DNA from: Hyphomicrobium denitrificans ATCC 51888
Lineage (GTDB): Bacteria; Pseudomonadota; Alphaproteobacteria; Rhizobiales; Hyphomicrobiaceae
DNA length: 64,000 bases
Assembly (NCBI RefSeq): GCF_000143145.1
Contig: NC_014313.1
Span: forward strand, 248,001 to 312,000
Direction: 5' to 3'
Of this stretch, positions 56,704 to 64,000 are shown piece after piece. The notes under the pieces are model-generated. The model ran no database searches, was not told the origin of the DNA, and worked only from the letters and a program-made list of their open reading frames with translations. Within the stretch, counting starts at the first letter, position 1; the number at the start of each line of letters is the position of its first letter. Both the position numbers and the translations under genes were made by a program.

Positions 56704-57417
56704 TTATTCGCGAGGCGTGATCAGGGTCGACGACGTGCGGTCGCCCTTCGGACGGTCGTCGGCGATCGGAACGCCGTGGACGAGGTAATGAATATTCTCG
56801 GCAATGTTGGTGGTGTGATCGCCGATGCGCTCGATGTTCTTGGCGCCGAACAGGAAATGCGTGCACAGGCCGATGTTGCGCGGGTCTTCCATCATGTAGG
56901 TCAGAAGCTCGCGGAACAGCGAATTGTACATCGCGTCGACCTGCTCATCGCTCAGCCAGACCTTCATCGCCTTATCGGCATCGAGGGTGGCGAGCGCGTC
57001 GAGAACGTCGCGCAGCTGAGCCTGCACCATTTCCGTCATGTGGCGCATGCCGGTCATCAACGGCTTCGGGTAGGTTTCGGAAGCCACCGCCAGTGCGCGC
57101 TTGGCGATATTCTTGGCAAGGTCGCCGATGCGCTCGAGGTCGCCCGCAACCTTGAGGACCGTCATGATGTGGCGAAGATCGTTCGCGAGCGGCTGGCGGC
57201 GGGCGATCATCAGAATGACCTGGTCCTGCACCTCGCGCTCGAGCTGGTCGAGCATCGCGTCACTCGAAACAGCCGTTTCGGCGAGATTCGGGTCGCGGCG
57301 TTCAAGGGCGTCCATCGCCTGGACGAGAAGCTTTTCCGCGTAGCCGCCCATCTGGGCGATGCGGCGGTCAAGGAGCTTCAGTTCGTCTTCGTATGACTTG
57401 ACGGTGTGTTCGTTCAT
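56704..57417 (-). CDS. phoU: Phosphate signalling protein PhoU
   Basis: PhoU (237 residues) links the Pst transporter to PhoR and represses the regulon when phosphate is plentiful. It is all-helical with two repeated three-helix bundles: the first begins DELKLLDRRIAQMGGYAEKL, with RQPLANDLRHIMTVLKVAGD and LERIGDLAKNIAKRA; the second has NIERIGDHTTNIAENIHYLV. The E/DxxxD-type metal-binding motifs of the family (LERIGDLAKN and IERIGDHTTN) are present in both. It lies between pstB (41 bp) and phoB. Confidence 0.95.
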   Translation of the reverse strand: MNEHTVKSYEDELKLLDRRIAQMGGYAEKLLVQAMDALERRDPNLAETAVSSDAMLDQLEREVQDQVILMIARRQPLANDLRHIMTVLKVAGDLERIGDLAKNIAKRALAVASETYPKPLMTGMRHMTEMVQAQLRDVLDALATLDADKAMKVWLSDEQVDAMYNSLFRELLTYMMEDPRNIGLCTHFLFGAKNIERIGDHTTNIAENIHYLVHGVPIADDRPKGDRTSSTLITPRE

Positions 57418-57458
57418 CTAAGTCGGTCCTAAAATTCGTGGGCCTCTGGAAGCGGTCA

Positions 57459-58247
57459 CTAGCCGAAGCGGCCGGTGATGTAGTCCTGCGTCCGGGTGTC
57501 CGTGGGATTGGTGAACAGCTTTTTCGTATCGCCGAACTCGACCAGTTCGCCGAGGTACATGAAGGCGGTCTTCTGCGAGACGCGGGCCGCCTGCTGCATG
57601 TTGTGCGTAACGATCGCGATCGTGAACTCGTTCTTCAACTCATCGATCAATTCTTCGATGCGTGCCGTGGAGATCGGATCGAGCGCCGAGCACGGTTCGT
57701 CGAACAGAATGACTTCAGGACGGATCGCGACGGTGCGCGCGATGCAAAGGCGCTGCTGCTGGCCGCCGGAAAGGCTCAGGCCGCTGCTGTGCAGCTTGTC
57801 CTTCACTTCTTTCCAGAGAGCAGCTTTTTCGAGCGCGCTTTCGACGCGGGCGTCGATGTCGGATTTCGGCAGGCGCTCATAAAGGCGGACGCCGAAGGCG
57901 ATGTTTTCATAGATCGACATCGGGAACGGCGTCGGCTTCTGGAACACCATGCCGATGCGCGAGCGAAGAAGGTTCAGGTCCTGGCGCGGATTGAGAATGT
58001 TCTCGCCGTCGAACAGGACTTCGCCTTCGGCGCGCTGGTTCGGATAGAGATCGTACATCCGATTGAGAACGCGCAGCAGTGTGGACTTGCCGCAACCGGA
58101 CGGTCCGATGAACGACGTCACCTGACGCTCATAGAGCGGCATGGAGATCGATTTCAGGGCCAGGGACGACCCGTAGAAGAACTTCAGATCGCGGACGGAA
58201 ATCTTTTCCGTAAGCGCGGAGTCCACATCCTTGGACATGACATTCAT
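57459..58247 (-). CDS. pstB: Phosphate ABC transporter ATP-binding protein PstB
   Basis: PstB (262 residues) hydrolyses ATP to drive phosphate import. It has Walker [10 protein letters not shown] (Lys54), the Q-loop in [17 protein letters not shown], the ABC signature [13 protein letters not shown], Walker [14 protein letters not shown] and the H-loop [15 protein letters not shown]. The ATG overlaps the pstA stop by four bases (ATGA). An open frame continues 33 codons upstream, but the conserved start is MNVMSKDV. Confidence 0.96.
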   Translation of the reverse strand: MNVMSKDVDSALTEKISVRDLKFFYGSSLALKSISMPLYERQVTSFIGPSGCGKSTLLRVLNRMYDLYPNQRAEGEVLFDGENILNPRQDLNLLRSRIGMVFQKPTPFPMSIYENIAFGVRLYERLPKSDIDARVESALEKAALWKEVKDKLHSSGLSLSGGQQQRLCIARTVAIRPEVILFDEPCSALDPISTARIEELIDELKNEFTIAIVTHNMQQAARVSQKTAFMYLGELVEFGDTKKLFTNPTDTRTQDYITGRFG

Positions 58248-59095
58248 TGTGGGGACCTCGAAGAACCTAGCCAACGTGCGAGAATACTCATTGTCAGAAC
58301 CGCGACTGTGATCAGAAGCGCGCCTGTCCAGGCGAGACGCTGCCAATCTTCGTAGGGGCTCAGAGCGTATTGGAAGATGACCACCGGCAAGCTCGCGATC
58401 GGAGCATTGAGGTTGGTGGACCAGAACTGGTTGTTCAAAGACGTGAACAACAGCGGTGCGGTTTCGCCGCTGATGCGGGCGATCGCGAGCAGCACGCCCG
58501 TGATCATGCCGGCGCGCGCCGCCTTATAGGCAACTTTCCGGATGACCAGCGACTGCGGGAGACCGAGAGCGGACGATGCTTCGCGCAGCGTGTTCGGCAC
58601 CAGCAGCAGCATGTTCTCGGTGGTGCGGACGACCGTCGGGATGACGAGCGCGGCGAGGGCGGCAGAGCCGGCGATCGCCGAGAAGTGTCCCATCGGCCGT
58701 ACGAGCAATTCGTAGACGAAGAGGCCCGTCACGATCGACGGCGCGCTCAGCAGGATGTCGTTGATGAAGCGCACGAACGACGTGATTTTGCTGTAGCGCC
58801 CGTACTCGGCCATGTAGGTGCCGGCGAGAATGCCGATCGGAGTTCCGATCAGCACGCCGATGACCGTCATGATGAGGCTGCCGACGATGGCGTTCAGCAG
58901 GCCGCCGTCGCTGCCTGGCGGCGGGGTCATCTCGGTGAAGACGTTGATGCCGAGCCCGGCGAAGCCTTTGTAGAGCAGCGTCGCAAGGATGATGCCGAGG
59001 ATTGCGAGGCCCACGCCTGCCGCCGCCCAGCACAGCCAGACGGTAATCCTGCTTCTGATGCGCCGGCGCTGATACCGGCCACGATCGAGTGCCAT
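58244..59095 (-). CDS. pstA: Phosphate ABC transporter permease PstA
   Basis: The 283-residue inner-membrane permease has six hydrophobic segments, including [40 protein letters not shown] and [20 protein letters not shown]. The coupling-helix region [20 protein letters not shown] contacts PstB. It forms the heterodimeric channel with PstC, one base upstream, and is translationally coupled to pstB. Confidence 0.95.
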   Translation of the reverse strand: MALDRGRYQRRRIRSRITVWLCWAAAGVGLAILGIILATLLYKGFAGLGINVFTEMTPPPGSDGGLLNAIVGSLIMTVIGVLIGTPIGILAGTYMAEYGRYSKITSFVRFINDILLSAPSIVTGLFVYELLVRPMGHFSAIAGSAALAALVIPTVVRTTENMLLLVPNTLREASSALGLPQSLVIRKVAYKAARAGMITGVLLAIARISGETAPLLFTSLNNQFWSTNLNAPIASLPVVIFQYALSPYEDWQRLAWTGALLITVAVLTMSILARWLGSSRSPQ

Positions 59096-59096
59096 G

Positions 59097-60089
59097 TTAC
59101 GCTCCCGCTTTCTTCTCGATGCGCATCAGCATGAGCCGTGCAAGCGCGAGAACGACGAAGGTGATGAAGAACAGGATGAGGCCGAGGGCGATCAGCGATG
59201 AGGTATAGAGGTCGCCGACAGCCTCGGTGAACTCGTTGGCGATGGTCGCGGAGATCGTCGTGCCAGGCGCCAGGATGGAAGCTGAAACGCGGTGTGCGTT
59301 GCCGATGACGAAGGTCACGGCCATCGTTTCGCCGAGGGCGCGGCCGAGGCCGAGCATGACGCCGCCGATGATGCCGACGCGGGTATAGGGAATGACGACG
59401 TTTCTCACGACTTCGCGCGTCGTCCATCCCATGCCGTAGGCCGCTTCCTTAAGTACCGGCGGGACGGTGTCGAACACGTCACGGCAAACGGCGGTCACGA
59501 ACGGCAGCACCATCATCGCGAGGATGAGCGCGGAGGTCAGGATGCCGATGCCGTAAGGCGGTCCGGCGAAAAGGCTATTCAGGACGGGGACGTCCTTGAA
59601 CAAGGCAATCAGCTCGGGCTGCACGTTGCGCTGCAGAAAGGGGGCGAAGAAGAAGAGGCCCCAGATGCCGTAGATGATGCTCGGAATGCCGGCGAGCAGT
59701 TCGATCGCGATACCGATCGGCCGGCGAAGCACCATCGGGCAGAGTTCGGTGAGGAATACCGCGATACCGATGCTGATCGGCACGGCGATGAGCATGGCGA
59801 TCGCGGAGGTGACGATCGTTCCGTAGATTGGCGCGACGGCGCCGAATTTTTCAGTGACCGGGTTCCAGGATTCGGTTGTCAGAAAGCTGAAGCCGAAGGT
59901 CGAGAAGGCGAGGTAGCCGCCGGCGATCAGAGATCCGAAAATCGCGGTCAGCAGCGCCAGGACGAAGTAGGCGGACGACTGCGTCAGATACCGGAAGAAG
60001 ACGTCGGACCTTTGCAAGGTTCCGAGAACGCTCCGCCGTTCTGCCGGAGAGGCTGACGGCTGAACTTGAAGATCGGTCAGGAAACTCAA
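59097..60089 (-). CDS. pstC: Phosphate ABC transporter permease PstC
   Basis: The 330-residue permease has six transmembrane helices in the core ([60 protein letters not shown]), the conserved [20 protein letters not shown], and the coupling loop [20 protein letters not shown]. The start codon is TTG: GGAG lies eight bases upstream and an in-frame stop sits two codons before it, with no ATG or GTG nearby. The unusual start may set a lower PstC level than PstS. A stem-loop separates it from pstS. Confidence 0.93.
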   Translation of the reverse strand: MSFLTDLQVQPSASPAERRSVLGTLQRSDVFFRYLTQSSAYFVLALLTAIFGSLIAGGYLAFSTFGFSFLTTESWNPVTEKFGAVAPIYGTIVTSAIAMLIAVPISIGIAVFLTELCPMVLRRPIGIAIELLAGIPSIIYGIWGLFFFAPFLQRNVQPELIALFKDVPVLNSLFAGPPYGIGILTSALILAMMVLPFVTAVCRDVFDTVPPVLKEAAYGMGWTTREVVRNVVIPYTRVGIIGGVMLGLGRALGETMAVTFVIGNAHRVSASILAPGTTISATIANEFTEAVGDLYTSSLIALGLILFFITFVVLALARLMLMRIEKKAGA

Positions 60090-60129
60090 AATCTATGCTC
60101 CAGGTCCAACCGTAAATGGGCAAGGTGAA

Positions 60130-60153
60130 GGAGGCGCCGATGAAAGCGCCTCC
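60130..60153 (-). terminator. Stem-loop between pstS and pstC
   Basis: On the transcribed strand GGAGGCGC pairs perfectly with GCGCCTCC across an eight-base loop, 15 bases after the pstS stop, followed by TTCACC. Such a partial terminator or 3' stabiliser usually explains why the binding protein is made in excess of the permease. Confidence 0.6.
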
Positions 60154-60168
60154 AGTATTGCAGTCGTC

Positions 60169-61212
60169 TTAGTTCGTTGCGAAGACCGGCTTGTTGTCTT
60201 CGCCGACGATGTCAGCCCAGCTCTTCTTGATCTGAGCGACGACGCCGGCGGGCAGCGGGACGTAGTCGAGCGCTTCAGCCTCAGCCGAGCCATTGGTGTA
60301 AGCCCAATCGAAGAACTTGAGTGCGTCCTTCGCGGCGGCAATGTCCTTCGGCTTCTTGTGGATCAGAATGAAGGTCGGGTTGGTGACCGGCCAGGATTCG
60401 GCACCCGGCTCGTCCGTCAGGATGACGCCCATGCCAGGAGCAGATGCCCAATCGGCGTTGGCGGCAGCGGCCTGGAAGGCTTCCTTGACCGGCGCAACCG
60501 TCTTGCCGTCCTTGTTGATCAGCTTCGTGTGCGAGAGCTTGTTCTGCTTGGCGTAAGCGTATTCGACGTAGCCGATCGAGCCCTTGGTCTGCATCACGTT
60601 GTTGGCAACGCCTTCGTTACCCTTGGCGCCGATGCCGGCCGGGAACTGAACCGACGTGTTCGAGCCGATCTTCGACTTGAACTCTTCGCTGACCTTCGAA
60701 AGGTAGTTCGTCCAGACGAACGTCGTGCCCGATCCGTCCGAACGGAAGACGACGGCGATGGCGTCAGAGGGAAGCTTCGCGTCGGGGTTCAGCTTCTTGA
60801 TCGCCGGGTCGTCCCAGGTCTTGATGTCGCCGAGATAGATCTTGGCGATGGTCGGGCCGTCGAGAACGAGATCGCCCGGCTTGATGCCGTCGATGTTCAC
60901 GACCGGAACGATGCCGCCCATGACGGTCGGGAACTGGACGAGGCCGTTCTTCTCGAGCTCTTCGCCGGAGAGGGGCTTGTCGGACGCGCCGAAGGTGACC
61001 GTGTTGGCGATGATCTGCTTGATGCCGCCGCCGGAACCGATCGACTGATAGTTCAGACCGACGTTGGTTTCCTTTTTGTAGGTGTCAGCCCACTTTGCGT
61101 ACACGGGATAAGGGAACGTAGCGCCCGCGCCTGAGATGTCGGCTTTGACGGGCGCAGTCGCTGCGGCAGTGGCCGCCAGCGCCGCAAAAAGCGCAACAAA
61201 AGACTGTCTCAC
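60169..61212 (-). CDS. pstS: Phosphate ABC transporter substrate-binding protein PstS
   Basis: PstS (347 residues with signal) captures phosphate in the periplasm. I chose a GTG at 61212 with AGGAG seven bases upstream; the open frame continues further but lacks a ribosome site. The signal peptide is [20 protein letters not shown], cleaved near VKA. Mature motifs are [55 protein letters not shown], the phosphate loop [20 protein letters not shown], and [19 protein letters not shown]. It heads pstSCAB-phoU-phoB. Confidence 0.95.
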   Translation of the reverse strand: MRQSFVALFAALAATAAATAPVKADISGAGATFPYPVYAKWADTYKKETNVGLNYQSIGSGGGIKQIIANTVTFGASDKPLSGEELEKNGLVQFPTVMGGIVPVVNIDGIKPGDLVLDGPTIAKIYLGDIKTWDDPAIKKLNPDAKLPSDAIAVVFRSDGSGTTFVWTNYLSKVSEEFKSKIGSNTSVQFPAGIGAKGNEGVANNVMQTKGSIGYVEYAYAKQNKLSHTKLINKDGKTVAPVKEAFQAAAANADWASAPGMGVILTDEPGAESWPVTNPTFILIHKKPKDIAAAKDALKFFDWAYTNGSAEAEALDYVPLPAGVVAQIKKSWADIVGEDNKPVFATN

Positions 61213-61558
61213 TCTAAATCTCCTCTTAGCGGGGGCTCGAAGCCTTGTCCCCCCATTTGCCGGACCCCCAGGCCCGGCGCGCACTCTGTAGTCCACTTAG
61301 TTCAAGAGTTTATGAAACGTTAACGCCTTGTTTTTGAACGATTCCTAGCCAGGCGGAGGTGTTGAACGCGTGACCTCTGTTCCGGCTATCCCCTTGGTTC
61401 TGTTCAGTACCCGTCCTTCTTGAATGAGGACTGACAGCGAAATGATCAGTTGCGACGGCCAAGCTCTTGAAGAGGGCTGTGTCACAAGGCTGTCATTCAG
61501 CGACGGGGCCTTTGTAGGCGTTTGATGCTATGTATTTGTGACAGTTCAGGTCGTTGAT
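61213..61558. promoter_or_regulatory. pstS upstream region with candidate Pho box
   Basis: The 346-bp gap between phoR and pstS holds no gene. At 61479-61496 the plus strand reads GTGTCAC-AAGG-CTGTCAT, two 7-bp direct repeats with four bases between, matching the PhoB site pattern CTGTCAT-N4-CTGTCAY at 13 of 14 positions. Its orientation is opposite to pstS. Single half-sites CTGTCAC (near 61540) and CTGTCAG (near 61435) occur on the pstS strand. The -10/-35 boxes are not clear. Confidence 0.5.
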
Positions 61559-62845
61559 TTATTTATATTTTGGAAGAGATACCTTGAAGGTCGTTCCGCG
61601 CCCGACGACCGAGTCGACGGACAGCTCGCCCTGATGGCGGGTCAGGATATGTTTGGCGATGGCGAGGCCCAGGCCGGTACCGCCGATCCGGCGGCTATGC
61701 TCGGTGCTGACGCGGTAAAAGCGTTCCGTGAGGCGCGGGAGGTGCTCGGGTGCGATGCCGGGGCCGTCGTCGGTGACAGTAACGGCCACACGTTTTTTGC
61801 TCGGATCGCGTTCGCTTTCCCGGAGATGGACTTTCACCGAGCCGCCGACGCGGCCGTATTTGACGGCGTTTTCGATCAGATTGTGAAAGACCTGGAAAAG
61901 TTCGTCGCGCTCGCCCTTTGCGACGAGTGGCGATGATTCCGGCTCGACGGTGATCGTAATCTGCCGCTCTTCCGATACAGGCGTCAGCGCGCGCACCACC
62001 TCGTTGAGCAATTCGCTCAGCCTGACCTGCCCGGTCGGATTGAGGTTGGCCTTCTCTTCGACGCGGCTGAGCAAAAGCAGGTCGTCGATGAGGCGCGTCA
62101 TGCGTTCGGCCTGCTCGGCCATGATTTTGAGAAAGCGGTCGTGTGCGACTTCGTCGTTGCGCGCCGGGCCCTGCAGCGTTTCGATGAAGCCGCGGACGGA
62201 CGCGAGCGGCGTACGCAATTCGTGACTGGCATTGGCGACGAAATCGGTCCGCATCTCAAGGGCGCGATGCTGTTCCGATTCGTCATGGATCGTGATCAAG
62301 GCGGCGACGGCAGGCTGTCCGGCTTCGCCTCCGAACGGCGCAACCGTCGCGATGAAGCGCTGGCCGCCGCCGCCGCGTGGCAGCAGCATTGCCTTGCGTT
62401 TCTGGGCGGTTTCGAAAGCTCCGGTAACGGCGGCGATGAGTTCCGGGTCGCGGCTGACGTGCTCGAGCGGCCGGCCTTGCGTCAGCCTTTCGAAAATGGC
62501 GAGCGCCGCGGCGTTGTAATTCAGCACGACCGACGAACGGTTGAGAACGATGGTCGGATCGGGGATCGCAGCCACGAGATCCGGCCAGGAAAACGGCTTC
62601 TCCGTTGCCCCAGAATTTGCAATGGCTTCGGCCATTTTTTCAGGCTTGGGGCGACTGTTCCATGCCAGCGCCGCGCTGATGCCTGCGAGCAACCCGCATA
62701 GGACGCCAAGGCTCAGGCGCCATTGTTCCCCCGCGTACAGCCACATCGGGATCAACGCCAGCAAAGCGACTGCGCTCAATGCTGCAAAGCCTGCAGACGC
62801 ATTCGTCGAGGGTGCGGGCGGCAGCCAATTTTTAATGAGCGACAT
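61559..62845 (-). CDS. phoR: Phosphate regulon sensor kinase PhoR
   Basis: PhoR (428 residues) phosphorylates PhoB under phosphate limitation. Two N-terminal membrane helices (AALSAVALLALIPMWLY, LSLGVLCGLLAGISAALAW) are followed by a PAS domain (DPTIVLNRSSVVLNYNAAAL), the HisKA domain with His208 in NASHELRTPLASVRGFIETL, and the ATPase domain with N box VFHNLIENAVKYGRVGGSV, G1 TDDGPGIAPEHL and G2 GGTGLGLAIAKHILTRHQGE. The layout is standard. It lies upstream of pstS on the same strand, and 17 bp after the Rrf2 gene. Confidence 0.95.
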   Translation of the reverse strand: MSLIKNWLPPAPSTNASAGFAALSAVALLALIPMWLYAGEQWRLSLGVLCGLLAGISAALAWNSRPKPEKMAEAIANSGATEKPFSWPDLVAAIPDPTIVLNRSSVVLNYNAAALAIFERLTQGRPLEHVSRDPELIAAVTGAFETAQKRKAMLLPRGGGGQRFIATVAPFGGEAGQPAVAALITIHDESEQHRALEMRTDFVANASHELRTPLASVRGFIETLQGPARNDEVAHDRFLKIMAEQAERMTRLIDDLLLLSRVEEKANLNPTGQVRLSELLNEVVRALTPVSEERQITITVEPESSPLVAKGERDELFQVFHNLIENAVKYGRVGGSVKVHLRESERDPSKKRVAVTVTDDGPGIAPEHLPRLTERFYRVSTEHSRRIGGTGLGLAIAKHILTRHQGELSVDSVVGRGTTFKVSLPKYK

Positions 62846-62862
62846 TGCCTCTCCGGCGGCAA

Positions 62863-63360
62863 TCAGCTCCGTCGCGCGGCACGCGCTGCGGGCTTCTTGG
62901 CGCGCGTTTTCGTACCGCGGCTGTCTTCGCCGTCGCGATCGGCATTCGATACCCCGAGAGGCGATTTCTGGCTCGCGAGCTCGGCCAGGGTGTGCTGGTC
63001 CAGGACGGAGATGAAAGCGCTCAGGGCGTCGTCGAACATGGCGTTGATGGAGGCCGGATCGTTGTCGACGGTCTTCCGCCCGCGTCCGCCTTCGACCTGG
63101 ACGCGCGTGACCTCGATCGCCCTTACCACGTCGCCGATCTTGATCGACGTTGCCGGCTTCGCGAGCCGGACGCCGCCATTCGGGCCCCTCACGGCCGACA
63201 GAAAGCCCGCGTGAGAGAGAATATGGACAATTTTAAAGACGTTCTGCTTTGTAACGCCAAGCCGATCGGACACGTCCGCGACCTTCACAAGCTCGTCGTT
63301 TGCCAAGGTGCAATCAATCAGGATGCGGATTGCGTGGCCGGTTTGCTTCGTCAAGCGCAT
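62863..63360 (-). CDS. Rrf2-family transcriptional regulator without cluster cysteines
   Basis: The 165-residue protein begins MRLTKQTGHAIRILIDCTLA and has the winged-helix DVSDRLGVTKQNVFKIVHIL, then LSHAGFLSAVRGPNGGVRLA, the Rrf2 signature seen in NsrR, RirA and IscR. It has only one cysteine (in LIDCTLA) and lacks the three clustered cysteines that bind iron-sulfur clusters in those regulators. The C-terminus is basic (TRAKKPAARAARRS). It is transcribed toward phoR with 17 bp between, and divergently from the imelysin-like gene, a likely target. Confidence 0.88.
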   Translation of the reverse strand: MRLTKQTGHAIRILIDCTLANDELVKVADVSDRLGVTKQNVFKIVHILSHAGFLSAVRGPNGGVRLAKPATSIKIGDVVRAIEVTRVQVEGGRGRKTVDNDPASINAMFDDALSAFISVLDQHTLAELASQKSPLGVSNADRDGEDSRGTKTRAKKPAARAARRS

Positions 63361-63491
63361 ATTTGTTTACCCGGTGGCCGCGCGGCCGCAGCTCTAGAGT
63401 CTGACGACCGTTCTTTCAAATTCCCGACTCTATGGCAAGTACCGCGCGGCGGTGCGCCGCTGACAACGCGCCAAAGTGAGGCGGAGTTCAC

Positions 63492-63522
63492 TTGACACCG
63501 TTCAAGGGTGCTAATGTATACT
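63492..63522 (+). promoter_or_regulatory. Candidate promoter of the imelysin-like gene
   Basis: TTGACA (63492-63497) matches the -35 consensus exactly, and TATACT (63517-63522) is one base from the -10 consensus. The 19-bp spacer is slightly long. The region is AT-rich and lies 80-110 bp before the start codon at 63602. Confidence 0.5.
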
Positions 63523-63601
63523 AACACGGTAAATAATTTTGGGCGATCCGCAGCTTAGCGTATTCTATCGCCAAACCCAGAAACATGATGGAGAACGCAC
63601 G

Positions 63602-64000
63602 ATGTCAAAATTGGCGATTGCGATAGCCTGCGCGACGGGGCTGGCGCTCGCAGGGGCGGTTGCTCGTCCGGCTTTCGCTGACGCGCCGGCGGTCAAAGAC
63701 ATCACCAAGACGTACGGCGACCTCGCCGAAGCGATGTACTCCGACTCGCTGGCCAAGGCAAAAGACCTCGACAAGGCCATCGATGCATTTCTTGCCGCTC
63801 CCGATGCGACGACCCAGAAGGCGGCGCAGGATGCCTGGAAGGCGGCGCGTATCCCCTATATGCAGACCGAAGGTTTTCGCTTCGGCAACAAGATCGTCGA
63901 CGACTGGGAAGGCAACGTCAACTCGTGGCCGCTCGATGAAGGCCTGATCGATTACGTCGACAAGGCGAGCTACGGCGATGCGAAGGAAGAGAACCCGCTC
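63602..64000 (+). CDS. Imelysin-family periplasmic protein (5' part)
   Basis: The window ends inside this gene; 133 codons are visible. A signal peptide (LAIAIACATGLALAGAVARP, cleaved near FADA) is followed by the imelysin (ICMP-like) domain: VKDITKTYGDLAEAMYSDSL, QKAAQDAWKAARIPYMQTEG and VDDWEGNVNSWPLDEGLIDY, the last being a family hallmark. These proteins are exported and often tied to iron acquisition. The GxHxxE motif, if present, lies beyond the window. GGAGA precedes the ATG. An Rrf2 regulator is divergent. Confidence 0.85.
   Translation, partial: MSKLAIAIACATGLALAGAVARPAFADAPAVKDITKTYGDLAEAMYSDSLAKAKDLDKAIDAFLAAPDATTQKAAQDAWKAARIPYMQTEGFRFGNKIVDDWEGNVNSWPLDEGLIDYVDKASYGDAKEENPL

Overview
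This window looks like chromosome from a GC-rich alphaproteobacterium of the order Hyphomicrobiales, most likely Hyphomicrobium or a close methylotrophic relative. Three things point there. The division cluster has the order murB-ddl-ftsQ-ftsA-ftsZ-lpxC-bamD-ligA. The tmRNA gene (ssrA) is circularly permuted and two-piece, as in Alphaproteobacteria. The hydroxypyruvate reductase and serine-glyoxylate aminotransferase, two serine-cycle enzymes, closely resemble as remembered the enzymes studied in Hyphomicrobium methylovorum. I see no prophage, insertion sequence, CRISPR array, tRNA or rRNA gene.

Layout. 1-8.2 kb: cell wall and division genes, then lpxC (lipid A) and bamD (outer membrane assembly). 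8.3-19.3 kb: ligA, an M24 aminopeptidase, prmA, a DUF3754 protein, a membrane-anchored J-domain protein, a small gene with its own promoter and operator-like palindrome, and uvrD/pcrA. 19.5-25.5 kb: a very large AsmA-like protein, a ribbon-helix-helix/DUF4169 pair and fumC. 25.5-28.8 kb: a 0.9-kb gene-free stretch, a DUF1254/DUF1214 exported protein and a methyltransferase. 28.9-38.8 kb: protein quality control and lipid synthesis (sspB, ssrA, CPBP protease, thyA, folA, hflK-hflC-DUF2065-degP, psd-pssA). 38.8-48.4 kb: mannose-1-phosphate guanylyltransferase, a histidine kinase/HerA ATPase pair, an exbB-exbD-tonB operon and a Wzz-like protein with a degenerate P-loop. 48.5-53 kb: hprA and sgaA, separated by a 140-bp tandem repeat, a GIY-YIG gene and an amidase. 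53-55.9 kb: DUF2853, a thioredoxin-fold protein, and a DUF1007 gene divergent from a znuA-like gene. 56-62.8 kb: phoR-pstS-pstC-pstA-pstB-phoU-phoB on the minus strand. 62.9-64 kb: an Rrf2 regulator divergent from a truncated imelysin gene.

How genes work together. ssrA makes the degradation tag ANDNYAEAALAA on stalled ribosomes, and sspB, 60-odd bases downstream on the same strand, encodes the adaptor that hands tagged proteins to ClpXP. hflKC, DUF2065 and degP form a membrane and periplasmic quality-control group. psd and pssA are consecutive steps of phosphatidylethanolamine synthesis. The pst/pho block is a complete phosphate uptake and sensing unit.

Most interesting observation. A palindromic element of about 41-43 bp occurs twice with the same architecture but different, perfectly compensating outer stems. 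One copy (29854-29894) lies in the spacer between the two halves of the permuted tmRNA gene; the other (25853-25895) lies in the gene-free stretch upstream of fumC. This looks like a dispersed hairpin family, one member of which sits inside a non-coding RNA precursor.
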